Of a stretch of 50,720 nt of DNA, positions 33,863-41,770 are shown one piece after another (the first letter of the stretch is position 1; each line of letters begins with the position of its first letter). The notes below the pieces were generated by a model. The model did not search any database. It was not told the DNA's origin and was given only the letters and a program-made list of their open reading frames with translations. The translations under genes and the position numbers were made by a program. Origin of the DNA: Gallionellaceae bacterium (GTDB lineage: Bacteria > Pseudomonadota > Gammaproteobacteria > Burkholderiales > Gallionellaceae). The stretch spans positions 8,841 to 59,560 of the forward strand of contig DMCN01000091.1 in NCBI GenBank assembly GCA_003445795.1, in the 5' to 3' direction.

Positions 33863-34465
33863 TTACTTGGCTGGGCGTGGCATTTTGCTCTGAAGAGCGG
33901 AGATGAATTTCTGGTCAACAAGCTTTCCTTCAGGGGTTTGCTCTGCAAGCGCTATCTTGTTCCATGCCTCGGTGTATTCCCCCACATAAAACAAAGTGAT
34001 TGCCCAATTCTGTAAATTTCCCATGTGTTGTGGGGCGCGCTCGAATACTCTTTTGAACCTCCCAAACGCATTGATAACCATTTCTTCGTTTTTTGCTGCT
34101 ACTCCGGCATGACCGAGAGTTCTTGCATAATCGACATTGAAATTTATATCTTCAATTAGAAGCGGCTCGGCTTTTTCAAAGTTCGTGATCGATTCAGCAT
34201 ACTCGCCTTTGTTCGCGTGAATGACTGCCATACCCCATAAGGCGAGTGCATTTGATCTATCAAACATGAATGCCTGATTGAACTGATAACGCGCATCCTC
34301 TACTCGTCCTGCCCGAAGGGCTTCCCAAGCACGTGCCGCAGCCTTGTCTGCTACTTTTTGTGATCCTGTTCTCTGCTGCGTTTTATTATCTGTCGATTCA
34401 GCATTACTCAACAGCGGATTAGCAATAATGAGAAGTGCCAGAGTTATGTTGCGTAGTTTGAACAT
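33863..34465 (-). CDS. TPR-repeat periplasmic protein, AT-rich
   Basis: This 200-residue protein has a signal peptide (1-22, ending SNA). It then has TPR-like helices: ARAWEALRAGRVEDARYQFNQAFMFD, ALALWGMAVIHANKGEYAESITNFEKAEPL and later ones including LQNWAITLFYVGEYTEAWNKI. It should act as a periplasmic protein-interaction scaffold. Base composition and codon use are clearly more AT-rich than in the neighbours, which suggests later acquisition. It lies 19 bases downstream of pyrC on the same strand. No specific partner can be named. Confidence 0.75.
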   Translation of the reverse strand: MFKLRNITLALLIIANPLLSNAESTDNKTQQRTGSQKVADKAAARAWEALRAGRVEDARYQFNQAFMFDRSNALALWGMAVIHANKGEYAESITNFEKAEPLLIEDINFNVDYARTLGHAGVAAKNEEMVINAFGRFKRVFERAPQHMGNLQNWAITLFYVGEYTEAWNKIALAEQTPEGKLVDQKFISALQSKMPRPAK

Positions 34466-34484
34466 AAAGAACCCCGAAATATTT

Positions 34485-35534
34485 TTAATTGTTCCGCGAC
34501 AACTTCCACTTTACTACCTCACCCGCCCTCAATGGCACGAGCCTGTGCTCACCAAACCCCACCGACGCCGGAATCTCCCACTCTTCCTTGCGCAAGGTGA
34601 TCTTGTCGGTATTGCGCGGCAGGCCGTAGTAATCCGCACCATAGAAACTGGCGAAAGCTTCCAGCTTGTCCAGCGCGCCCGCTGCTTCGAACGCTTCGGC
34701 ATACAGTTCGATGGCGCTGTGTGCGCTGTAGCAGCCGGCGCAGCCGCAGGCGTTCTCTTTGGTGTGCTGTGCGTGCGGGGCGCTGTCGGTGCCGAGAAAG
34801 AATTTCTTGCTGCCGCTGGTGGCAGCCTTCACCAGTGCTTCGCGGTGCGTCTCGCGCTTCAGGATTGGCAGGCAGTAAAAGTGCGGGCGGATGCCGCCGA
34901 CCAGCATGGCATTGCGGTTATAGAGCAGATGCTGCGGGGTGAGCGTGGCGGCGATGGTGTCGGGTGCGCTGGCGACGAACTGCGCGGCATCTTTGGTGGT
35001 GATGTGCTCGAACACCACGCGCAGACCGGGCAGGTCTTTCAGCAGCGGTTGCATGACGCGCTCGATGAACACGGCCTCGCGGTCGAAGATGTCGATGTCG
35101 GCGCTGGTCACTTCGCCGTGCACCAGCAGCGGCATGCCGCAGCGCTGCATCTCTTCCAGCGCGGCGTATGTCTTGCGCAGGTCGGTGACGCCCGCATCGG
35201 AGTTGGTGGTAGCGCCTGCCGGGTACAGTTTCACCGCATGCACTACGCCACTGGCCTTGGCTTTCTTTATCTCTTCCGCACTGGTGATGTCGGTGAGGTA
35301 GAGCGTCATCAGTGGCTCGAACTTCATGCCTTTGGGCAGCGCTTTCAGGATGCGCTCGCGATAGGCCACGGCCTGCGCGGTGGTGGTGACGGGCGGGCGC
35401 AGGTTGGGCATGACGATGGCGCGGGCGAATTGTCGGGCGGTATCGGGCAGCACCGAAGCCATCAGCGCGTCGTCGCGCAGGTGCAGGTGCCAGTCGTCGG
35501 GGCGGGTGATAGTGAGTGTATTCATGGTGTTCAT
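34485..35534 (-). CDS. pyrC: Dihydroorotase, class II (catalytic)
   Basis: This 349-residue enzyme closes carbamoyl aspartate to dihydroorotate in pyrimidine synthesis. The metal-binding His16-x-His18 is intact (DDWHLHLRDD). So are the carboxylated Lys segment AVKLYPAGATTNSDAGV, the VHGEVT and VFEHITT histidines, and the late FFLGTDSAPHAQHTKE Asp. This contrasts with the degenerate PyrC' beside pyrB, so this gene is the likely source of activity. ATG 35534 and ATG 35525 are both possible (MNTMNTLTIT). Confidence 0.95.
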   Translation of the reverse strand: MNTMNTLTITRPDDWHLHLRDDALMASVLPDTARQFARAIVMPNLRPPVTTTAQAVAYRERILKALPKGMKFEPLMTLYLTDITSAEEIKKAKASGVVHAVKLYPAGATTNSDAGVTDLRKTYAALEEMQRCGMPLLVHGEVTSADIDIFDREAVFIERVMQPLLKDLPGLRVVFEHITTKDAAQFVASAPDTIAATLTPQHLLYNRNAMLVGGIRPHFYCLPILKRETHREALVKAATSGSKKFFLGTDSAPHAQHTKENACGCAGCYSAHSAIELYAEAFEAAGALDKLEAFASFYGADYYGLPRNTDKITLRKEEWEIPASVGFGEHRLVPLRAGEVVKWKLSRNN

Positions 35535-35557
35535 TTTATCCTAGATGCATTGCCGAG

Positions 35558-35590
35558 CCGTTCGTGGTGAGCTTGTCGAACCATGAACGG
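35558..35590. repeat. Dispersed repeat with terminal inverted arms
   Basis: CCGTTCGTGG (35558-35567) and CCATGAACGG (35581-35590) are ten-base inverted arms with one mismatch around a TGAGCTTGTCGAA core. An alternative shorter pairing, GTTCG with CGAAC, exists inside. The sequence belongs to the TTCGACAAGCTCA-type repeats common in proteobacterial intergenic DNA. It sits just upstream of pyrC. Confidence 0.6.
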
Positions 35591-35645
35591 TGGACGACAT
35601 AAAACACTGTCAACGAAACCTGCCCTTCGACATAACCAGCGACTT

Positions 35646-35659
35646 GCCCGCTTGCGGGC
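35646..35659 (-). terminator. Hairpin between rsmI and pyrC
   Basis: GCCCGC (35646-35651) and GCGGGC (35654-35659) form a six-bp GC stem with a two-base loop, too tight to fold fully, so about five pairs. No U-tract follows on the minus strand. It lies in the 179-bp gap between rsmI and pyrC and could be part of the repeat cluster instead of a terminator. Confidence 0.3.
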
Positions 35660-35678
35660 TTAGTCGAATGGCTAGTAG

Positions 35679-35702
35679 TTCCATCAGGCTCAGGGCGAGC
35701 GG
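35679..35702. repeat. Second, diverged and inverted dispersed-repeat copy
   Basis: TTCCATCAGGCTCAGGGCGAGCGG resembles the same TTCGACAGGCTCAGGGCGAACGG-type repeat and is oriented opposite to the copy at 35558-35590. Together with the hairpin between them they fill most of the rsmI-pyrC gap. An open frame running across these repeats on the minus strand is not considered a gene. Confidence 0.45.
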
Positions 35703-35713
35703 CCTTGTTGTTA

Positions 35714-36583
35714 TCAGTCATTCGATTCTTCCTTGAGCGCCAGTGCGCGCTGGTACAACTCGTTCTTGTTGCCGCCGGTGATCTTCACCGCAAGTTGCAC
35801 CGCCTGCTTGAGCGGCAGTTCTTCCAGCAGCAGGGTCAGCGTCCTTTCGGTGTCGGCATCCAGCCCTTCGCGCGCTATCGCGCCCGACACCAGCAGCACG
35901 AATTCGCCGCGCTGATTATTCGGGTCGCTGTTCAGCCAGGCCATCGCATCGCCCAGTTTGCAGCGGTGAATGCTCTCGAACAGTTTTGTGATCTCGCGTG
36001 CAAACACGATCTCGCGCTCGTCGCCGAAAACGGCGTGCAGGTCTTCTGTACATTCCAGGATGCGGTGCGGGGCTTCGTAGAACACGAGGGTATAGGGATG
36101 CTCGACCAACGCTTGCAGGGCGGTGCGGCGCGCACCGGATTTGTTGGGCAGGAAGCCGTAAAACAGGAAATGCGGCGCGCTCAGTCCGGAAGCGGACAAA
36201 GCGGTCACAGCGGCGCTGGCACCGGGGATGGGGATGACGCGGAAGCCCGCGTTGCGTACCGCTTCCACCAATACCGCACCGGGATCGCTCACCGCGGGGG
36301 TTCCGGCATCGGTCACCAGTGCGACGTTCTTGCCCTCTTGCAGCAGGGCGATGACCTTTTCCGCCGCGCCGCGCTCGTTGTGCTGGTGCAGGGCCAGCAG
36401 CCGCGCGTCGTTGATGCCGTGATGTTGCAGCAGATGTCGGGTATTGCGCGTATCCTCCGCCGCTACGGTATCGGCCGCGCCGAGCACTTCCAGTGCGCGC
36501 AGGGTGATGTCACTTAGATTTCCAATCGGGGTGGCGACTACATATAATGCGCACTCCAATTTTTGTTTGGCCTCGATATGCAA
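35714..36583 (-). CDS. rsmI: 16S rRNA 2'-O-ribose C1402 methyltransferase RsmI
   Basis: This 289-residue tetrapyrrole-methylase-fold enzyme modifies C1402 of 16S rRNA. Characteristic segments are LYVVATPIGNLSDITLRAL, VAAEDTRNTRHLL, ALVTDAGTPAVSDPGAVLV and HFLFYGFLPNK. The start is a TTG at 36583 with AGAGG seven bases upstream. It overlaps the divergent lpoA start by six bases. A second TTG at 36559, giving MECALYVV, would leave a 19-base gap. The gene order rsmI divergent to lpoA-yraN-diaA-dolP matches E. coli yraL-M-N-O-P. Confidence 0.93.
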   Translation of the reverse strand: MHIEAKQKLECALYVVATPIGNLSDITLRALEVLGAADTVAAEDTRNTRHLLQHHGINDARLLALHQHNERGAAEKVIALLQEGKNVALVTDAGTPAVSDPGAVLVEAVRNAGFRVIPIPGASAAVTALSASGLSAPHFLFYGFLPNKSGARRTALQALVEHPYTLVFYEAPHRILECTEDLHAVFGDEREIVFAREITKLFESIHRCKLGDAMAWLNSDPNNQRGEFVLLVSGAIAREGLDADTERTLTLLLEELPLKQAVQLAVKITGGNKNELYQRALALKEESND

Positions 36584-37780
36584 ACTATTGCCTCTGTATC
36601 TTCCTGGTTGCGCGGATTCGTTATCGTTGCACTATACGTGAGCATATTTGGCTGCGCCACTACGCCGGTCACTGAAACTGCTCCTGCTGCACCGGCCGCC
36701 CCTGTCGTCGTTGCTCCCGTTCCTGCTCCCGCCCCGGCACAACCGCCCGTCGTCTCTGCCGTGGTTTCCGAACCCGCACCCGTGGTCACGCCGCTGTTGG
36801 CGCCGCTCAGCACCGAACCGACCGGGCCGCACATCGCGCTGCTGCTGCCGCTGAATTCGAAACTCTTCGCCAAGGCCGCCGATGCCGTGAAGCAGGGTTT
36901 CATGTCTGCTGCCGGTCAGGAAGTGAACGGACTGCCGGTGCGCGTCTACCCCTGCAACGATGAAAGCACCGAAGTCGTCGCCTTGTATCAGCAGGCGTTG
37001 AAAGCCGGTGCCGTGGCTGTGGCTGGCCCAATCACCCGTGGCGGTGTCGCCGCGCTGGCCGCGAACCCCGAACTGATGACGCCGACCTTGGCCTTGAACA
37101 CGCTGGACGAGTCGAGGTCGGACCAGCTCTATTTCTTCGGCCTGCCGGCGGAAGCCGAAGCGCGCCAATCCGCGCAACGCGCCACCGCCGCCGGGCTGCT
37201 GAGCGCCTACATCGTCTCCACCAACACGCCGCTTTCCAAGCGTCTGGCGCAGGCATTCGCGGATGAATGGCAACGCGCGGGTGGCATCCTGCGTTCCGAG
37301 ATCGTCTATGCCGGCGACACCACCCCCTTGAAAGAGCTGCCGCAAGATCCAGGCAACTCGGTATTCCTCGCCGCCGAACTGGACAAAGCGCGTCTGTTGC
37401 GCCCCTATATCACTGCGACGATACCGGTCTATTCCACATCGCAGGTATTCGCCGGCAACAACCGCACGTTGACCAACTACGACCTGTCCGATGTGCGTTT
37501 CGTCGATATGCCGTGGATGCTGCAACCCGACCACCCCGCCGTGATGATCTATCCGCGTTCCGCAACACCTTTGCCGCCGGAGCTGGAGCGTTTGTATGCG
37601 CTGGGTATCGATGCCTATCGCCTGCTGCAGGTGCTGTTCAACCGCAGTTATTCGAGCGTGTTGCCGCTGGACGGCGTCACGGGAAAAGTCACCCTTTCCG
37701 GACATTTCTTCCAGCGCGAAGCCATTCTGGCCATCATCCGCCAGGGCCAGGGCGTTCCGATCGACAGCAAGCAACGATAA
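36578..37780 (+). CDS. lpoA: Outer-membrane lipoprotein LpoA (penicillin-binding protein activator)
   Basis: This 400-residue lipoprotein activates a class A penicillin-binding protein from the outer membrane. The signal peptide ends in a lipobox-like IFG-C26. A Pro/Ala-rich linker (about 30-75) leads to a type-1 periplasmic-binding fold starting GPHIALLLPLNSKLFAKAADAVKQGFM. The E. coli TPR-like N-terminal domain is missing; the length fits the shorter betaproteobacterial form. ATG 36578 is used because upstream codons have no better start. The stop and the yraN start share one base (TAATG). Confidence 0.87.
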   Translation: MQTIASVSSWLRGFVIVALYVSIFGCATTPVTETAPAAPAAPVVVAPVPAPAPAQPPVVSAVVSEPAPVVTPLLAPLSTEPTGPHIALLLPLNSKLFAKAADAVKQGFMSAAGQEVNGLPVRVYPCNDESTEVVALYQQALKAGAVAVAGPITRGGVAALAANPELMTPTLALNTLDESRSDQLYFFGLPAEAEARQSAQRATAAGLLSAYIVSTNTPLSKRLAQAFADEWQRAGGILRSEIVYAGDTTPLKELPQDPGNSVFLAAELDKARLLRPYITATIPVYSTSQVFAGNNRTLTNYDLSDVRFVDMPWMLQPDHPAVMIYPRSATPLPPELERLYALGIDAYRLLQVLFNRSYSSVLPLDGVTGKVTLSGHFFQREAILAIIRQGQGVPIDSKQR

Positions 37781-38115
37781 TGAAACCCGGCGTTCAGGCC
37801 GAACAGCTCGCTGCACAGTTCCTGCAACGACAAGGCCTGACGCTGGTCGAATCCAACTACCGCTGCCGTTTCGGCGAGATAGACCTGATATTGCGCGAAG
37901 GCGAGACGCTGGTGTTCGCCGAAGTGCGCCAACGCAGCCGCAGCGATTTCGGCGGCGCGGCGGCCAGTATCGATATGCACAAACAACAGCGCCTCATCCT
38001 CACCGCCCAGCAATACCTGGCCTCCCTGCCCCACATCCCGCCCTGCCGTTTTGACGCCCTGCTGCTGGACGCGGCCTCGAACATCGAGTGGGTAAAGAAC
38101 GCTTTCGAGGTTTAA
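37780..38115 (+). CDS. yraN: YraN family (UPF0102) nuclease-like protein
   Basis: This 111-residue protein has the PD-(D/E)xK-like core: NYRCRFGEIDLILREGETLVFAEVRQRS with Glu and Asp in EIDLI and the EVR that usually reads EVK/EVR. QRLILTAQQYL follows. A small nuclease role has been proposed but no substrate is known. It overlaps lpoA by one base and precedes diaA by 53 bases. Confidence 0.88.
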   Translation: MKPGVQAEQLAAQFLQRQGLTLVESNYRCRFGEIDLILREGETLVFAEVRQRSRSDFGGAAASIDMHKQQRLILTAQQYLASLPHIPPCRFDALLLDAASNIEWVKNAFEV

Positions 38116-38168
38116 GCCGGGCCGCCTTGAGGTAATATTCACCCCTGTCATCCACATCCATTCCGCCC

Positions 38169-38759
38169 ATGAGCCTGACCACACGCATCGGTAAACATTT
38201 TGACGAAAGCGCCCAGCTGAAGCTGCAAAGCAAGAAGGTGCTGGCGAAACCCATCGCGGAAGCTTCGCAGGCGATGGTCAACTGCCTGATGAACGACGGC
38301 AAGATCCTGATCTGCGGCAACGGCGGGTCGGCTGCCGATTCGCAGCATTTCGCCGCCGAACTGATCAACCGCTTCGAGGTCGAGCGCCCCGGCCTGGCCG
38401 CCATTGCGCTGACCACCGACAGCTCGGTGCTCACTTCCATCGCCAACGACTACGATTACAACCAGATCTTTTCCAAGCAGGTGCGCGCGCTGGGCATGGA
38501 CGGCGACATCCTGATCGCCATCTCCACCAGCGGCAATTCGCCCAGCATCCTGGACGCCATCCAGGCCGCGCACGAACGAAATATGCCGGTAGTGGCACTG
38601 ACCGGTCGCGACGGCGGCAAGATGACCGAACTGCTGACACCGGACGATTTCCATATCTGCGTACCGGCCAAAAGCACCGCGCGCATCCAGGAAGTCCATC
38701 TGCTTGCCTTGCATTGCATGTGCGATGCCATCGATCATCTGATTCTGGGAGGGGAGTGA
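38169..38759 (+). CDS. diaA: SIS-domain protein, DiaA / phosphoheptose isomerase type
   Basis: This 196-residue SIS protein has LICGNGGSAADSQHFAAEL and ISTSGNSPSILDAIQAAHE, the sugar-phosphate loop signatures shared by DiaA and GmhA. Its length equals E. coli DiaA and its position between yraN and dolP equals E. coli yraO, which favours DiaA (DnaA initiation control). The nearby hldE2 gene would also fit a heptose isomerase role, and in some betaproteobacteria this gene is annotated gmhA. Sequence alone does not separate the two. Confidence 0.82.
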   Translation: MSLTTRIGKHFDESAQLKLQSKKVLAKPIAEASQAMVNCLMNDGKILICGNGGSAADSQHFAAELINRFEVERPGLAAIALTTDSSVLTSIANDYDYNQIFSKQVRALGMDGDILIAISTSGNSPSILDAIQAAHERNMPVVALTGRDGGKMTELLTPDDFHICVPAKSTARIQEVHLLALHCMCDAIDHLILGGE

Positions 38760-39325
38760 TGCGTTATCCGTTCGCGTTCTTGTTCGTTGCACTGGGCCTG
38801 TTGCAGGGCTGCGTCGCCCCCGTGGTCGCCGCCGGAGTCGGCGGCGCACTGATGACTTCCAATGACCGCCGCAGCGCGGGGACGATGGTCGAGGACGACA
38901 CTATCGAGAGCAAGGCGCAGAATCGCATCGACGAGAAGTACAAGGACACGGCGCATGTGAGCGTCACCGCCTTCAACCGCTTTGCACTGGTCACCGGCAC
39001 TACCGCGAATGAGAATGCCAAGATGGATATCGAGCGCATCGTCGGCTCTATCCCCAATGTCAAAGGCATCGCCAACGAACTGGTCGTCGGCAGCGCAACC
39101 GGCATCGTTGCCAATAGTTCCGACTCGCGCATCACCGGCAATGTGAAGTTGCGCTTCGTCAACAGTCCCAAGTTCAAGGCCGATCATGTCAAAGTCGTCA
39201 CCGAAAACGGCGTGGTGTACCTGATGGGTCTGGTCACCCGCGCCGAAGCCGACGCCGCATCTGACATCGCCAGCACGACATCAGGTGTACAGAAGGTCGT
39301 GCGCGTCTTCGAGTACATCGACTAG
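38759..39325 (+). CDS. dolP: BON-domain outer-membrane lipoprotein DolP (YraP)
   Basis: This 188-residue lipoprotein has signal peptide LLQG-C18 and two BON domains. The first is about 45-115 (DDTIESKAQNRIDEKYKDTAHVSVTAFNRFALVTGTT), the second about 120-188 (HVKVVTENGVVYLMGLVTRAEAD). DolP maintains outer-membrane integrity and binds anionic lipid in E. coli. The ATG overlaps the diaA stop by one base (TGATG) and follows a GGGAGGGG stretch. Its TAG overlaps the GTG of the heptose gene by one base. Confidence 0.9.
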   Translation: MRYPFAFLFVALGLLQGCVAPVVAAGVGGALMTSNDRRSAGTMVEDDTIESKAQNRIDEKYKDTAHVSVTAFNRFALVTGTTANENAKMDIERIVGSIPNVKGIANELVVGSATGIVANSSDSRITGNVKLRFVNSPKFKADHVKVVTENGVVYLMGLVTRAEADAASDIASTTSGVQKVVRVFEYID

Positions 39326-39813
39326 TGAAATACCCGACGCCCACTTTCGAAAGCAAGATCTGCGAGGCGAAAGACTTTGCCGACCGGATCGCGCAATTGC
39401 CGCGTTCGCTGGTGTTCACCAACGGCTGCTTCGACGTGTTGCACCGCGGCCATGTGACCTATCTGGCGCAGGCCCGCGCGCTCGGCGCCTCGCTCATCGT
39501 CGGCGTGAACAGCGACGCCTCGGTGAAACGCCAGGGCAAGGGCGACGACCGCCCCATCAACGCCGAGGATGACCGCATGGCCGTGCTGGCCGCGCTGGAA
39601 TCGGTGAGTCTGGTGGTGAAATTCGACGAAGACACACCGCTCAACCTTATCCTCGCCTGCAAGCCCGACGTGCTGGTAAAAGGCGGCGACTGGAAGCCGG
39701 CCAACATCGTCGGCAGCAAGGAACTGCAACTCTGGGGCGGCAAGGTACACAGCATCCCCTTCCTGCACGAACGCTCCACCACCGCATTACTGAAGAAGAT
39801 ACGTTCACTATGA
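39325..39813 (+). CDS. rfaE2: D-glycero-beta-D-manno-heptose 1-phosphate adenylyltransferase (HldE2/RfaE2)
   Basis: The 162-residue product is only the nucleotidyltransferase half of the E. coli HldE fusion. It joins ATP to heptose 1-phosphate for lipopolysaccharide core synthesis. The cytidylyltransferase signature is VFTNGCFDVLHRGHVTYLAQA, followed by VGVNSDASVKRQGKGDDRPIN and KGGDW. The separate kinase (HldE1/RfaE1) must be elsewhere. The start is GTG 39325, sharing a base with the dolP stop. It overlaps the DUF971 gene by four bases. Confidence 0.93.
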   Translation: MKYPTPTFESKICEAKDFADRIAQLPRSLVFTNGCFDVLHRGHVTYLAQARALGASLIVGVNSDASVKRQGKGDDRPINAEDDRMAVLAALESVSLVVKFDEDTPLNLILACKPDVLVKGGDWKPANIVGSKELQLWGGKVHSIPFLHERSTTALLKKIRSL

Positions 39814-40163
39814 TTCCCATTGAAATCACATTACATAACCAGTCCCGCATGCTGGAGGTCGCCTTTGACGACGGCATGCGCTACAAACTGCCGTTCGAGT
39901 TTTTGCGCGTGTTCTCGCCCTCCGCCGAAGTGCGCGGCCACGGCCCGGGACAAGAGACGCTGCAAGTCGGCAAGCGCAAAGTGATGCTCAGCGACGTCGA
40001 ACCTGCCGGTAGTTATGCCGTGAAGCTGACGTTCGACGATGGTCACGACAGCGGGCTCTACACCTGGGAATACCTGTACGAACTCGGCAAGTACCAGGAT
40101 GCCATGTGGCACGATTATCTGGGCAAACTGGAAGCCGCGGGCGCGAGCCGCGACAAGGCTTAA
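39810..40163 (+). CDS. DUF971 family protein
   Basis: This 117-residue protein has the DUF971 pattern: ITLHNQSRMLEVAFDDGMRYKLPFEFLRVFSPSAEVRGHG ... VEPAGSYAVKLTFDDGHDSGLYTWEYLYELG. The domain also forms the N terminus of gamma-butyrobetaine hydroxylases, but here it stands alone. The gene is conserved next to ubiE in betaproteobacteria, and a ubiquinone or iron-sulfur link has been suggested only from context. Confidence 0.88.
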   Translation: MIPIEITLHNQSRMLEVAFDDGMRYKLPFEFLRVFSPSAEVRGHGPGQETLQVGKRKVMLSDVEPAGSYAVKLTFDDGHDSGLYTWEYLYELGKYQDAMWHDYLGKLEAAGASRDKA

Positions 40164-40224
40164 TTGATATCCGTTCGCCCCTAACCTGTCGACGGGTGAA
40201 CTCGCAAGCATAAGGAGCAGCAAC

Positions 40225-40956
40225 ATGGCAAAGACCCATTTCGGTTTTGAGACCGTAGACGAAACAGAGAAGGCCAAAAAAGTCGCCGGCGTATTCACCT
40301 CCGTCGCCAGTAAATACGACATCATGAACGACCTCATGTCGGTCGGTTTGCACCGCATCTGGAAGCGTTTCGCCGTGGGACAGGCGAATGTCCATGAAGG
40401 CCAGCGCGTGCTCGACATCGCGGGCGGCTCCGGCGACCTGTCGCGTTTGTTCCTCGACAAGGTCGGCAGCAGCGGCCAGGTCGTGCTCACCGACATCAAC
40501 AACGCCATGCTGCGCGTGGGCCGCGACCGTTTGCTCGACGAAGGCAAAGCCACACCGACCGCGCAGTGCGACGCCGAACACCTGCCCTTCCCCGACAACT
40601 ATTTCGATGTGGTCAGCATCGCCTTCGGCCTGCGCAACGTGACGCACAAGGATACCGCCCTGCGCGAGATGCGCCGCGTGCTCAAGCCGGGCGGTCGCGT
40701 AATCGTGCTGGAATTCTCCAAAGTCGCCAAACCGCTGGAGAAGATGTACGACCTTTATTCCTTCAAGCTGCTACCCAAGATGGGCGAGATCATCGCCAAC
40801 GACGCCGACAGCTACCGGTACCTCGCCGAATCCATCCGCATGCATCCTGGACAGGAAGAGTTGAAGCAGATGATGGTGGATGCGGGATTGGAGCGTGTTG
40901 AGTACTTCAATATGACGGGTGGGGTGGTGGCTGTGCATAGAGGGTATAAGTTGTAA
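40225..40956 (+). CDS. ubiE: Ubiquinone/menaquinone C-methyltransferase UbiE
   Basis: This 243-residue class I SAM methyltransferase acts in ubiquinone synthesis. Motifs are KVAGVFTSVASKYDIMNDLMSVGLHRIWK, LDIAGGSGDLSRLF (SAM loop), FGLRNVTHKDTALREMRRVLKPGGRVIVLEFSK, and the C-terminal ending GGVVAVHRGYKL. AAGGAG lies well upstream of ATG 40225. It is 61 bases after the DUF971 gene. Confidence 0.96.
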   Translation: MAKTHFGFETVDETEKAKKVAGVFTSVASKYDIMNDLMSVGLHRIWKRFAVGQANVHEGQRVLDIAGGSGDLSRLFLDKVGSSGQVVLTDINNAMLRVGRDRLLDEGKATPTAQCDAEHLPFPDNYFDVVSIAFGLRNVTHKDTALREMRRVLKPGGRVIVLEFSKVAKPLEKMYDLYSFKLLPKMGEIIANDADSYRYLAESIRMHPGQEELKQMMVDAGLERVEYFNMTGGVVAVHRGYKL

Positions 40957-40984
40957 GTGTTGCCAAATTCAAGTTGCGGTCAGG

Positions 40985-41311
40985 ATGGCTCTTATCTTTT
41001 TCGTTATTGCTCTAGTTGGAGTGTGCTTCTCCATGTTTTGCTATGGCAGTTCGTTCGGAAAAGTACGGCGTCATGTGCAACTGTATCACCCGCAGTTGTT
41101 CAATGACCTAGGTTTGGACTATCCCACTCTGTTGCTTGGCCCAAGGGATGGTTTCTGGCGAGTACAGGAGTTCATTTCAAGGAAGGGTTATCTGCAACTC
41201 AGCGATGACACTTTGACAGCACTCTGTATCAATGCTAGCAGGTGGTTATTCCTATCTATGGTTTTTTTCATTGTGATGTTCTCCAGTGTTCTATCCAATT
41301 TCGTTTTCTAG
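40985..41311 (+). CDS. Unrecognised two-helix membrane protein, AT-rich
   Basis: I do not recognise a family. The 108-residue product has a hydrophobic N terminus (MALIFFVIALVGVCFSMFCYG), a soluble middle with an aromatic and basic character, and a hydrophobic C terminus (WLFLSMVFFIVMFSSVLSN). Codon use is AT-richer than in ubiE and phnA. The Shine-Dalgarno is poor (CAGG directly before ATG), so the start could differ. It may be a recent arrival splitting the ubi cluster. Confidence 0.5.
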   Translation: MALIFFVIALVGVCFSMFCYGSSFGKVRRHVQLYHPQLFNDLGLDYPTLLLGPRDGFWRVQEFISRKGYLQLSDDTLTALCINASRWLFLSMVFFIVMFSSVLSNFVF

Positions 41312-41353
41312 ACCGCACAGGATGGGCTGCGCATAGCAATCTCCATCATCCGA

Positions 41354-41393
41354 TATAATCCCGCACCCGATGGGTTTCCTTCATCAACCCATC
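41354..41393 (+). promoter_or_regulatory. TATAAT box and leader hairpin upstream of phnA
   Basis: A perfect TATAAT at 41354-41359 lies in the 105-bp gap 41312-41416, with no strong -35 match 17 bases upstream. It is followed by GATGGGTT (41369-41376) and AACCCATC (41386-41393), an eight-bp stem in the predicted 5' leader. This would give phnA its own promoter. Confidence 0.45.
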
Positions 41394-41416
41394 CTACACA
41401 CTACGGAGTAATTTGA

Positions 41417-41758
41417 ATGTCCGCTTTGCCAAAATGCCCCAAATGCAGTTCCGAATACACCTACGAAGACGGCAGCAACTACGTCTGCCCCGAGTGCGCC
41501 TATGAATGGTCGAAAGACGCGCCCGCTGAGGCTGGCGAGCAGACCAAGGTGTTCAAGGATGCGTTCGGCAACGTGTTGCAGGACGGCGATACCATCACGG
41601 TGATCAAGGACCTGAAGGTCAAGGGTTCGTCTGCGGTGGTGAAGGTGGGTACCAAGGTAAAGAACATCCGTCTCGTGGACGGAGACCATGACATCGATTG
41701 CAAGATTGACGGCATCGGACCCATGTCGCTGAAGACCGAATTCGTTAAAAAGGCTTGA
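41417..41758 (+). CDS. phnA: PhnA/YjdM zinc-ribbon protein
   Basis: This 113-residue protein has an N-terminal zinc ribbon (C7, C10, C24, C27: CPKC ... CPEC) and the PhnA beta domain DAFGNVLQDGDTITVIKDLKVKGSSAVVKVGTKVKNIRL. Despite the name, this family is not a demonstrated alkylphosphonate enzyme; its role is unknown. ACGGAG precedes the ATG. It stands 12 bases before a small Cys-rich gene. Confidence 0.92.
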   Translation: MSALPKCPKCSSEYTYEDGSNYVCPECAYEWSKDAPAEAGEQTKVFKDAFGNVLQDGDTITVIKDLKVKGSSAVVKVGTKVKNIRLVDGDHDIDCKIDGIGPMSLKTEFVKKA

Positions 41759-41770
41759 TGGGGTTTCAAG

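Noticed and set aside
35536..35721. 61-codon minus-strand frame starting at an ATGA overlap with rsmI
   Set aside because: It runs straight through the two dispersed repeats and the hairpin, so its openness is explained by repeat sequence and it has no protein character.
40164..40224. Possible sRNA or riboswitch upstream of ubiE
   Set aside because: The gap is only 61 bases and I see no convincing stem or terminator.
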